A DNA stretch of 64,000 nucleotides. It comes from an uncultured Bacteroidales bacterium. GTDB taxonomy: Bacteria > Bacteroidota > Bacteroidia > Bacteroidales > Bacteroidaceae. Shown piece after piece: positions 9,313-18,412 of the stretch. Where the stretch lies: positions 55,826-119,825 of the forward strand of contig CADAGX010000005.1 of NCBI GenBank assembly GCA_902787575.1, read 5' to 3'. The first letter of the stretch is position 1; each line of letters opens with the position of its first letter. The position numbers and the translations under genes are program-made. The notes under the pieces were generated by a model. The model was not told where the DNA came from. It ran no database searches and saw only the letters and a program-made list of their open reading frames with translations.

Positions 9313-10496
9313 TTATCTGAGTTTATTCGTTTCGAAGTGTCGGCGGCCGTAAGCGAGGAAGAAGGCCGTGCCTGCGGCATTGGCCAGCCAAGCCATCCAG
9401 AAGGCAGCGTGATAGGAAGCAAACTCGGCCACGGCTCCGCCCAGTATGATGCCCAGTCCCACGCCCAAGTCCCAAGCTGTGAGCAGCGTGCTGTTGGCCG
9501 TGCCTCGCTGGCTGTTGGGTGCCAGATTGATGAACATGGTCTGGAAGGCAGGGAACATGTGGCCGTTGCCCAGTCCGATGATGAGTGCCGAGGCGTAGTA
9601 GGCCCACGGTTCGTGAACGGCGGCAAAGAGCAGATAGCCCACCACCGACACCAGCGCTCCGCCGCGGGCATTGGCCGAGACGTGTCCTTCGCGCAGGCTC
9701 CGCGCTCCCACCAGTCGGCTCAGTATGAGGCCGGTGCTCAGCAGGGCGAAGAAAAGTCCTGTGCCGGCCGTGACGCCCAGTTCCTCCTTGCCGTAGATGG
9801 CCAGATACGTGCTGATGACACCGTACGAGAAGCCGTACGTTACCATCGAGAGGCCTTCGCTCCATCCCTTGAGCAGGATGAAGCGGTCCAGCGAGAGGCG
9901 GCGTTTGTCTTTCTGCAGCGGGCGGGGCTTCAGGCGCAGTGTGGCATTGACCAGCAGGCCCACTCCGGCCATCAGCATGGCCAGCACGAAAATCACTTCG
10001 TAGCGTCCCGTCCAGTGGTAGATGAGCAGTCCGATGGTGGGCGAGATGGCCGTGGCCAGGTTGTTGCTCAGTCCGTAGTAGCCGATGCCCTCAGCCCTGC
10101 GCTGGCTGGGCAGCACGTCTATGGCTACGGTGCTGTTGGAGACGGTGGTGGCTCCCATGGGCGCTCCGTGCAGCGTGCGCACAATGCAGAACGCCAGCAG
10201 TGAGCTGGCCACCAGATAGCCGCCAAAGAGGATGAAGAAGAGGAAGTAGCAAGCCAGCAGCACCGCCTTGCGCGGAAAGCTGTCCACCAGAAAGCCGCTG
10301 AACGGGCGCACCAGCAGGGCTGTCAGCGCATAGCCGCTCAGGACGAGGCCTATCTGGTCTTTGCTGGCTCCGTACGTTTCGCTCAGGTAGAGCGGCAGCA
10401 GCGGTGTCAGCACCATGAAGGCGAAGTTCAGCATGAAGTTGGCCGTCCACGTCCTCAGGTAATTGGCGTTCCACAGTTTATGAGAAGAAGATTCAT

Positions 10497-10503
<7 letters not shown>
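9313..10503 (-). CDS. major facilitator superfamily transporter
   Basis: 396 aa with about 12 hydrophobic segments. The loop-2/3 MFS signature is visible as RPFSGFLVDSFPRKAV (residues ~66-81). It also has GNGHMFPAFQTMFINLAP in the C-terminal half. It is an inner-membrane secondary carrier; sequence alone does not separate sugar uptake from drug efflux. Its start overlaps the sulfatase stop by 7 bases and its stop is 2 bases before the propeller glycosidase, so it is translationally coupled within the glycan module. That context favours movement of a sugar product, but this is inference. Confidence 0.88.
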
Positions 10504-12017
<1,514 letters not shown>

Positions 12018-12051
12018 GTTCGGAGTGGGGAAGTAATGTACTATATTTCTG

Positions 12052-12082
12052 CAAATGTAGTAAAAATATTTGTTTGTACGAA
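12052..12082 (-). promoter_or_regulatory. sulfatase promoter
   Basis: On the minus strand TACATTTG (12052-12059) matches TAnnTTTG. TTCG, one base off TTTG, lies 19 bases upstream (12079-12082). The sulfatase ATG is about 35 bases downstream. Confidence 0.6.
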
Positions 12083-12100
12083 GGAAAATGTTTTATTTTG
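12073..12100 (+). promoter_or_regulatory. candidate promoter of the sulfatase maturase
   Basis: TTTG at 12073-12076 and TTATTTTG at 12093-12100 (seven of eight consensus positions) are separated by 16 bases, a little short. The start codon begins 7 bases after the -7 element, so any leader would be almost absent. It overlaps the divergent sulfatase promoter. Confidence 0.45.
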
Positions 12101-12107
12101 CGTTCCG

Positions 12108-13304
12108 ATGAGTACGATTTACCCGTTTTCGCGTCCGCTTTATGCCTTGGCCAAGCCAGTTGGTGCACGATGCAATATGCGTTGCACGTATTGTTATTAT
12201 CTCGAGAAGGATGAGGCGGATATGTCTGACGAGTTGCTCGAGATTTTCGTGCGCAACTATATTGAGTCGCAGACCTCGGCCGAGGTGTGCTTCACGTGGC
12301 ATGGTGGTGAGCCCATGCTTCGCGGCCTCGATTTCTACCGCCGAGCCGTGAAGTTGCAGCAGCGTTATTCGTCTCAGTGCGAAGTGAGCAACGTCCTTCA
12401 GACCAACGGATTGCTGCTTACTCCCGAGTGGTGTCGGTTTCTTCACGATGAGGGTTGGCTCGTGGGCCTCAGCATCGACGGGCCGGCCGACATGCACGAT
12501 GCCAACAGGCTCGACTGCGGCGGGCACGGCACCTGGGAGCGTGTGATGCGGGCGGCTCGACTGCTGGACCAGTACGGAGTGGAGTGGAATGCCATGGCCG
12601 CTGTCAGTGCTGCCAACGTGGGCGAACCGGAGCGCTTCTATCATTTCTTTCGTCATGAGCTGGGCTGTCGTTATCTGCAGCTCTCGCCGGTGGTGGAGCG
12701 GCATGTAGAACGCGACGGAGTGCGACGTCTGGCTGCTCCCGACGAGGTGGAGGCCGTCCTTGCGTCTTACAGCGTCACGGCTGCGCAGTGGGGACGCTTT
12801 CTCTGTGGCGTGTTCGACGAGTGGGTGCGGCAAGACGTGGGAGAGTATTTCGTAGAGACGTTCGACGCTACGCTGGCCTGCTGGATGGGTGTCTCGCCCG
12901 GCATCTGTGTCTATGGGCGTCAGTGCGGCCATGCGGCAGCAGTGCAGCCAGACGGCAGCGTTTATGGCTGCGACCACTACGTCTTTCCGGCCTATCGTCT
13001 CGGCAGTGTGCGCAACCAGAGCCTGTGGTCTATGATGCAGAGCGAGCGGCAGCTGCGCTTCGGGCGTTCGAAAAGCGAAGGCCTGCCGCAGCAGTGTGGC
13101 CAGTGCGAGTGGCTCTTTGCCTGCCATGGCGAGTGTCCGCGTCTGCGTTTCTGCACTTCGGCTCAGGGCGAGCCCCGTCTCAGTTATCTCTGCGAGGGCT
13201 ACCGCCAATACTTCCGCCATGTGGCTCCTGCCATGGACTTCATGAAAAAAGAATTGCTGGCAGGGCGTCCTGCCAGCAATGTGATGCGTGCTCTGTGTCA
13301 CTGA
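12108..13304 (+). CDS. anaerobic sulfatase-maturating enzyme (radical SAM)
   Basis: 398 aa. The radical SAM cluster is C22-NMR-C26-TY-C29. SPASM-type cysteine clusters follow in the C-terminal third (GICVYGRQCGHAAAVQPDG, YGCDHYVFP, CGQCEWLFACHGECPRLR, YLCEGY), as in anSME enzymes that bind two auxiliary 4Fe-4S clusters. These enzymes oxidise a Cys or Ser of a sulfatase to formylglycine; the divergent sulfatase has the Ser form. I chose the ATG at 12108 (MSTIYPFSRPLYALAKP), which gives the family N-terminus. The frame is open far upstream but there only antisense to the sulfatase. The last 12 codons hold a hairpin that acts on the opposite strand. A weak 5-bp hairpin plus T-run follows at 13316-13338. 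Confidence 0.95.
   Translation: MSTIYPFSRPLYALAKPVGARCNMRCTYCYYLEKDEADMSDELLEIFVRNYIESQTSAEVCFTWHGGEPMLRGLDFYRRAVKLQQRYSSQCEVSNVLQTNGLLLTPEWCRFLHDEGWLVGLSIDGPADMHDANRLDCGGHGTWERVMRAARLLDQYGVEWNAMAAVSAANVGEPERFYHFFRHELGCRYLQLSPVVERHVERDGVRRLAAPDEVEAVLASYSVTAAQWGRFLCGVFDEWVRQDVGEYFVETFDATLACWMGVSPGICVYGRQCGHAAAVQPDGSVYGCDHYVFPAYRLGSVRNQSLWSMMQSERQLRFGRSKSEGLPQQCGQCEWLFACHGECPRLRFCTSAQGEPRLSYLCEGYRQYFRHVAPAMDFMKKELLAGRPASNVMRALCH
13243..13280 (-). terminator. GH2 gene terminator embedded in the maturase coding end
   Basis: A 12-bp perfect stem (13253-13264 with 13269-13280, arm ATTGCTGGCAGG) closes a 4-base loop. On the minus strand it is followed by TTCTTTTTTC, so it is an intrinsic terminator for the GH2 gene, whose stop is ~47 bases earlier. 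It lies wholly inside the 3' coding end of the convergent maturase gene (ELLAGRPASN region). On the plus strand no T-run follows. Confidence 0.88.
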
Positions 13305-13326
13305 TGGGTTGCAGCGAACCCTCGGT

Positions 13327-15171
13327 TCACTTCTTTTTCCAGCCGCTCAGGTCCTGCGGATTCTGTATCACGGACGGAATCTTGGCGAAGATGGCGCGCA
13401 GGCGCTCGGTGTCGAACTTGGCCGTGCGGTCGTAGTAATAGATGCCGTTCTTCTCTTGTTCCACGTCTGTGATTTGCGTGTAGCAGTAGCCCACTATGTG
13501 TTTGCACTGCGCAATGGCGTCTATCTCGGCCTCGAGTATGCGGTAGAAGTCATCCTTCGTGTCAATGTTCGAGCCGTAGCCCCACGAGGTCTCGCGCTCG
13601 CTCTCCTTTATCCAAGGCAGTCCGCCGAACTCGTCGAGCATGTAGGGCTGTCCCTCGTATTTGGCGAGGAACTTCATCTCGGGCCTGTTGCGATACGGCT
13701 CCACTCCCGCCTGTATGGTATGGTTCTTCACCAGTTTCTCCGGCTCGCGTGTGTAGTCGTGCACCGCCCAGATGTCAGTCCGTATGTGTCCGTCGCCGCT
13801 GGCATCGTTCACGGGTCGGGTGGGGTCGATAGCCTTCGTCAGGTCGTAGAGGTCATGTACGAAGCGCGGGTAGACTCCGTCCTGTGCGTCCCACGTCTCG
13901 TTGAGCGGCGTCCATGTCACGATAGAGGGATGGTTGCGGTCGCGCACCACCACTTCGGTCCACTCCGAGAGGAAGTTGCGCACGGCCTTCTCGTTGTTCA
14001 CGTTCAGTCCCCAGCTGGCCTGCTCGCCCCAGGTGAGGTAGCCCAGTCGGTCGGCCCAGTAGTAGTATCGCTCCTCGAAGACTTTCTGGTGCAGTCGTGC
14101 TCCGTTGAATCCCACAGCCTTGCTCAGCAGGATGTCGTTCTTCAGCGCCTCGTCTGTGGGAGCCGTCCAGATGCCGTCGGGATAGAAACCTTGGTCCAGC
14201 ACCAGCCGCTGGTAGTAGGGCTGGTTGTTGAGCCAGAAGTATCCGCCTGCCAGGTGCACCTTGCGCATGCCTGCGTACGACTTCACTTCGTCCAGCACAC
14301 GTCCGTCGCGGCTCCTGACGGTCAGCCGCAGGTCGTAGAGGAACGGGTCCTCGGGGCTCCATAGGTGCGGCTTCTTGACGGGCAGCACCACTGTGGCCTC
14401 GTCCGTTGCCGGCACCGTCTTCTGGGCCACCGTGCGGCGTCCGTCGGAGAGCGTCACCGTCAGCGTGTTACCCTCGGCCGTGCTGCGCATCTGCGGCCGG
14501 ACGATAAGCTGCTGCTGGTCTATGTCAGGGCTAATGACAGCGCGCTTGAGTCCCTGCTCGCTCACCGGCTCCATCCATACCGTCTGCCAGATGCCGGTGG
14601 TGCGTGTGTAGTGGCAGCCGTGCGACTTCAGTCGTGTGCTCTGCTTGCCTCCGGGCTGCATGCCGCTGCGCAGGTCGTCCAGCACGCGCACCACCAGGTT
14701 GGCGTCCTTGCCCGGCTTGGCCAGCTCAGTGATGTCGAGCTCGAAGCTCGAGCCCGTGCCGCAGTGTCTCCCTGCCAGCTGGCCGTCTATGTAGATGTAC
14801 GTCTCGTAGTCCACAGCTCCGAAGTGTAGCAGCACGCGCCGGCCGCTCCAGTCCTCCGGCACGCGTATGGTGCGCTGGTACCACAGGCTCGGGATGAAGT
14901 CGGTGTAGCCCACTCCCGAAAGTTGGCTCTCGGGGCAGAAGGGCACCGTGATGCGTCCGTCGAAGCCCTTGCTCTCGTGCCAGTCGCGCTCCAGCCCAGT
15001 CCGACCGAAGTCGAAGGCATAGGTCCAAGTGCCGTTCAGGCACAGCCACTGCGAGCGCTCGAACTGAGGCCGTGGATACTCTGGGCGCGGCATTTCCTCT
15101 GCAGCCACCCGCGTCAGCCCTACCCACAGCAGCGCTGCAAGGCATAGGCAAAATGTTGTCAGTCGTCTCAT
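13327..15171 (-). CDS. exported glycoside hydrolase family 2 enzyme
   Basis: 614 aa with a signal peptide (cleavage near RVAAEE). The layout is a jelly-roll sugar-binding domain (WLCLNGTWTYAFDF, YQRTIRVPEDW), an immunoglobulin-like domain (~200-305), and a TIM barrel. The expected acid/base is Glu425 (WTPLNETWD) and the nucleophile Glu514 (YMLDEFGGLPW). GH2 covers beta-galactosidase, beta-glucuronidase and beta-mannosidase; the N-terminal GTWTYAF and compact length resemble glucuronidase or galactosidase-type members, but I cannot fix the specificity. It has its own promoter and a terminator inside the convergent maturase gene. Being near the sulfatase module, it may act on the same glycan. 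Confidence 0.92.
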   Translation of the reverse strand: MRRLTTFCLCLAALLWVGLTRVAAEEMPRPEYPRPQFERSQWLCLNGTWTYAFDFGRTGLERDWHESKGFDGRITVPFCPESQLSGVGYTDFIPSLWYQRTIRVPEDWSGRRVLLHFGAVDYETYIYIDGQLAGRHCGTGSSFELDITELAKPGKDANLVVRVLDDLRSGMQPGGKQSTRLKSHGCHYTRTTGIWQTVWMEPVSEQGLKRAVISPDIDQQQLIVRPQMRSTAEGNTLTVTLSDGRRTVAQKTVPATDEATVVLPVKKPHLWSPEDPFLYDLRLTVRSRDGRVLDEVKSYAGMRKVHLAGGYFWLNNQPYYQRLVLDQGFYPDGIWTAPTDEALKNDILLSKAVGFNGARLHQKVFEERYYYWADRLGYLTWGEQASWGLNVNNEKAVRNFLSEWTEVVVRDRNHPSIVTWTPLNETWDAQDGVYPRFVHDLYDLTKAIDPTRPVNDASGDGHIRTDIWAVHDYTREPEKLVKNHTIQAGVEPYRNRPEMKFLAKYEGQPYMLDEFGGLPWIKESERETSWGYGSNIDTKDDFYRILEAEIDAIAQCKHIVGYCYTQITDVEQEKNGIYYYDRTAKFDTERLRAIFAKIPSVIQNPQDLSGWKKK

Positions 15172-15198
15172 GATTATCTCTTTTTATTTATTACGATG

Positions 15199-15230
15199 CA
15201 AAGTTACGAAAAATATGGAAGAATAGCAAA
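15199..15230 (-). promoter_or_regulatory. GH2 gene promoter
   Basis: On the minus strand TTTG (15227-15230), 20 bases, then TAACTTTG (15199-15206): a full match to the Bacteroidota consensus, 28 bases before the GH2 start codon. Confidence 0.85.
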
Positions 15231-15274
15231 CTTATAATAGCTTTTTTCGAGCGAAAAAAAAACGGCTGCAGCGA

Positions 15275-15302
15275 TTTTGCACTTTGCATTTTGCAATTTG
15301 CA
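15275..15302. repeat. four-unit heptad array TTTTGCA
   Basis: Units TTTTGCA, CTTTGCA, TTTTGCA and ATTTGCA follow without gaps. The reverse-complement version is at 15402-15440 and a direct version at 15757-15784. Confidence 0.85.
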
Positions 15303-15401
15303 AAAAGGGTATACCACACCTATATAATTAGTTAATCAATGATTGATTAATTATTATATATATATATGTTTATAATTATATATATAGTCCACATCCACAC
15401 C

Positions 15402-15440
15402 CAAATGCCAAATGCAAAATGCAAAATGCAAAATGCAAAA
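15402..15440. repeat. five-unit heptad array AAAATGC
   Basis: Units CAAATGC (twice) and AAAATGC (three times) followed by AAAA. This is the reverse complement of the TTTTGCA arrays on either side, so the transcript could fold against either neighbour. Confidence 0.85.
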
Positions 15441-15648
15441 CGAGTGAGCGCAGAGGCGAAAGCCACGCTTTCGGACTATGCCGAGCGAGGGAGGTGTTCG
15501 ACCAAAGGTTAAATGCAAAATCCGAGGTTCTAGGATTAGGGGGATTAGCGCCCATTAGGGATTAGAGGAATTGGCGGTTAGAGGGGTGGCGCACCTCCCC
15601 AACCTCCCACCTCTGCACTATGTACTGCGGGCGCAGCCCCTGCCACGA

Positions 15649-15712
15649 GCGACGTGTGGCGTGGTGGCGTGCGACGTGTGGCGTGGTGGCATGCGACGTG
15701 TGGCGTGGTGGC
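15649..15712. repeat. 22-bp tandem array, core GCGACGTGTGGC
   Basis: Three units start at 15649, 15671 and 15693, 22 bases apart. Each reads GCGACGTGTGGC followed by GTGGTGGC and two variable bases. Core and period match the arrays at 4249 and 37863. Confidence 0.88.
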
Positions 15713-15756
15713 GGCCCGTAGTTCACGGCTATGCCCCCTTATGGGTTAGGGGACTT

Positions 15757-15784
15757 CTTTGCATTTTGCATTTTGCATTTTGCA
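15757..15784. repeat. four-unit heptad array TTTTGCA
   Basis: CTTTGCA followed by three TTTTGCA units; same orientation as 15275-15302, inverted to 15402-15440. Confidence 0.85.
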
Positions 15785-15964
15785 ATAAGGGGTAGGTGTG
15801 GCCCTGCGTCGCGCCATTACCGCATGGCACAAGACACACCATGAGACGCCGCCACGTTTCGGAATTTGACAAGCATTGCCCTCCTTCGGGCTACGCCCTC
15901 ACCAATAGCTTGAACGCATAACGCGCGATTGCCCTACAGCTTCTCAAGAAAAATCCGTTTTTTC

Positions 15965-15995
15965 TTTGTTCTGCTCTCAACTTTTCGTAACTTTG
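15965..15995 (+). promoter_or_regulatory. promoter of the cobalamin operon
   Basis: TTTG (15965-15968), 19 bases, TAACTTTG (15988-15995): a full consensus match. Transcription would start near 16002, right at the 5' edge of the riboswitch. The surrounding ~38 bases closely resemble the duplicated promoter at 44629-44775. Confidence 0.88.
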
Positions 15996-16005
15996 CAGCC
16001 GGATT

Positions 16006-16193
16006 TGGTAGCAGAGGGTGCCGCAGGGTATCTGTGGCGAACACCATCTGCGCAAGGGAATCAGGTGAAAGACCTGAGCTGTTCCTGCAGCTGTAAGCCA
16101 TTCAGTTGCGGAGCCAACACATAGAAGTCACTGCCCCAGAGAGGGCGGGAAGACGTTGGCCCCGATGGCGAGCCAGAAGACCTGCCACGTCCG
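16006..16193 (+). promoter_or_regulatory. cobalamin (AdoCbl-class) riboswitch
   Basis: The conserved cobalamin aptamer elements occur in order: AAGGGAATCAGGTGAAAGAC around 16055, a GCAGCTGTAAGC core near 16090, the CACTGCC and GGGCGGGAAG segments near 16130-16150, and the B12 box GCCAGAAGACCTGCC at 16172-16186. It starts at the predicted transcription start and ends ~50 bases before the first receptor gene. CGTCCG (16188-16193) can pair with CGGACG (16237-16242), which abuts the ATG at 16244. That fits an expression platform that blocks translation when ligand is bound; this last point is inference. Confidence 0.93.
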
Positions 16194-16243
16194 CCGAAAA
16201 GTAAGACTGCTGCGTACTCCCAGGATTTGGAGACGCCGGACGA

Positions 16244-18412
16244 ATGAAGCGAAAGACAAAGCTTTGGTGCGTCGCCCTTGTGGCGACCCTTGTGGTATGG
16301 CCTGCTAAGGCTCAGACGGACACGGACACTCTGCGCGAAGTGGTGGTGACGGGTACGGGCACGGAGCGTCTGCTCCGCAATGCGCCTGTGCAGACCGAGG
16401 TCATCTCGCGCCGCATGTTGGAGGCCTACGGAGGTCGCAGCCTCGAGGAGATACTGAGCGGCCTGACGGCTTCGTTTGCCTTCAGCGAGGGCGACATGGG
16501 CAGCCAGATGCAGCTGGGCGGACTGGGCAACTCCTACGTGCTGATACTCATAGACGGCAAGCGCATACACGGAGACGTGGGCGGAGAGAACGACCTTGCG
16601 CTCATAGACGCGCAGGAGATAGAGCGCATTGAGGTGGTGAAGGGTGCGCAGTCGGCTCTCTATGGCAGCGATGCAATGGCCGGAGTGGTGAACATCATCA
16701 CGCGCAGGGCGGCTCGCGAGGCACGCGGCGACGAGGGGCTCGACTACGAGGCCTCGCAGACCGTCTGGGCCAGTCACGGCGAGACACGCCACCACCAAGG
16801 CCTCGCTTGGCAGGCCGCACGCCTGAAAGGCTACACCCACCTGCAGCTGCGCCACGGCGACGGCTGGCAGAACACCACTCGCGAGGCGGCCGAGGGACGC
16901 GTGCTCACAGACAGCCGCAACAAGACGGTGAACGAGGCCACCAACTGGCAGCTGGCACAGCGCCTCAGCTATCAGCTGGCCACGGGACTGGAGGTCTATG
17001 CCGAAGGCCGGTACTACACCAAGGAGATTTGCCGCCCCACGGACGGCCGTCACCCCAGTTGCGATGTCTATACCTACGACCTGATGTACCGCAACGCCTC
17101 GGCCTCGGCCGGTGGCAAGTGGAAGACGAAGGGCGGAGGCGTCCTTACGCTGGATGCCGACTGGAACAAGCATGCCTACTACTACGAGTACACAGACATC
17201 ACCCTGAGCGACGGCTACGACCCGCTGGGACGCTTCACCAACTACTATCCCTACTTCCCCGGAGAGAAGAACCTGCAGAGCGACCAGCAGCGGGCACTCG
17301 TGGCGCTGAAGGGCATCTTCAGCCTGCCCGCAGGCAATACGCTGAGCGCAGGTGCCGAGTATCGCTACGACTACCTCTCGGCACCCATGCGCACGGCCAC
17401 AGGCACGGCCGACGACTGGACGGGAGCCCTCTATGTGCAGGACGAGCTGGACCCCGTCCGATGGCTCAACCTGACGGCCGGACTGCGCCTCAACCAGAAC
17501 GGTGCCTTCGGCTTCCGCGCCACACCCAAACTGAGCGCCATGCTTTCGCTCGGCGACTTCCGCCTGAGAGCCGGATGGAGCCAGGGCTTCAAGACGCCTA
17601 CCACCAAGGAGCTCCACTATCGCTACCTCCACACCATGGGCTCTGCCACCTTCTTCAATATGGGCAACCGCGACCTCCGCGCGCAGAAGAGCAACTACTG
17701 GAGCTGCGGAGCCGAATACCGCGGACGCCGGCTGACGGCCTCGGTGACCGTCTATCGCAACGTGCTGGACCGCATGATTGCGCTGGTGAACGTGCCCGTG
17801 AGCGAGATTCCGCCCAGCGTCACATCGGCCTACAGCGGAGACGGCAGCGGTGCGGTGACGGCGCGCAAATACATGAACATGGAGGACGCCCACACCCACG
17901 GAGCCGACCTTAACCTTACATATAATATCGCGCGCGAGGTGACACTCGGCGGCAACTACAGCTGGCTCGACACAGAGGCCCACCAGTGGGACAGCGGTCG
18001 AGAGCGGCTCGTGCGAGTGACCATAGACGGCATGGCACACCACAGGTGGAACGCCTCGGCCACTTGGACACACCGCTTCCGCCCCGCTTACAGGCTCGTG
18101 GCCAGCCTCAGCACACGAGGCAGCAGCCGACGCTACTACCAAAACAACGGAGACGGCCGGCAGTACCAACTCTGGCGACTCAATACGAAGCACGACTTCG
18201 GAGGCGAAGGCCGACGGGCGCAGTTCACGCTCGAGGCCGGAGTGGACAACATCTTCGGCTACGTAGACCGCACCATGCGACCCTACCATCTGGGCACCAA
18301 CAGCCCCGGAACTACCTTCTATACCACACTGACCATACACCTGAAAAGAGGAAAGAGTGTTAAACAAACCATAATAACTAACTTTAAAAACAACGAAGAA
18401 AATGAAGATTAA
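16244..18412 (+). CDS. BtuB-like TonB-dependent receptor 1
   Basis: 722 aa, signal peptide ending near PAKAQ, then directly a plug domain (EVVVTGTGTERLLRNAPV resembling a TonB-box region, ILIDGKRIHGDVGG, IERIEVVKGAQSALYGSDAM, GVVNIITRR) and a 22-strand barrel. It lacks the carboxypeptidase-like domain, like BtuB and other vitamin B12 or metal-chelate receptors. It is the first gene after the B12 riboswitch, so corrinoid uptake is the likely job. Its order with the next two genes also resembles the P. gingivalis iht heme system. Odd: after the expected barrel end (TTFYTTLTIHL) there are ~23 extra polar residues read from AT-rich sequence that looks like the leader of the next gene, which it overlaps by 11 bases. 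A small indel near the end is possible. Confidence 0.92.
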   Translation: MKRKTKLWCVALVATLVVWPAKAQTDTDTLREVVVTGTGTERLLRNAPVQTEVISRRMLEAYGGRSLEEILSGLTASFAFSEGDMGSQMQLGGLGNSYVLILIDGKRIHGDVGGENDLALIDAQEIERIEVVKGAQSALYGSDAMAGVVNIITRRAAREARGDEGLDYEASQTVWASHGETRHHQGLAWQAARLKGYTHLQLRHGDGWQNTTREAAEGRVLTDSRNKTVNEATNWQLAQRLSYQLATGLEVYAEGRYYTKEICRPTDGRHPSCDVYTYDLMYRNASASAGGKWKTKGGGVLTLDADWNKHAYYYEYTDITLSDGYDPLGRFTNYYPYFPGEKNLQSDQQRALVALKGIFSLPAGNTLSAGAEYRYDYLSAPMRTATGTADDWTGALYVQDELDPVRWLNLTAGLRLNQNGAFGFRATPKLSAMLSLGDFRLRAGWSQGFKTPTTKELHYRYLHTMGSATFFNMGNRDLRAQKSNYWSCGAEYRGRRLTASVTVYRNVLDRMIALVNVPVSEIPPSVTSAYSGDGSGAVTARKYMNMEDAHTHGADLNLTYNIAREVTLGGNYSWLDTEAHQWDSGRERLVRVTIDGMAHHRWNASATWTHRFRPAYRLVASLSTRGSSRRYYQNNGDGRQYQLWRLNTKHDFGGEGRRAQFTLEAGVDNIFGYVDRTMRPYHLGTNSPGTTFYTTLTIHLKRGKSVKQTIITNFKNNEENED

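Larger units (their letters stand above)
15231..15960. other. gene-free, repeat-rich interval
   Basis: About 730 bases between the GH2 promoter and the riboswitch promoter hold no credible gene. They contain three TTTTGCA-type heptad arrays, a period-22 array and an AT-rich palindromic tract (TTAATCAA-TGA-TTGATTAA within 15315-15390). There are also short degenerate GGATTAG runs around 15530-15590. The only plus-strand frames here are short and rich in repeat-encoded residues. Confidence 0.75.

Noticed and set aside
15571-15795. 74-codon plus-strand frame in the repeat-rich gap
   Set aside because: Composed largely of 22-base and heptad repeats; no start-site support.
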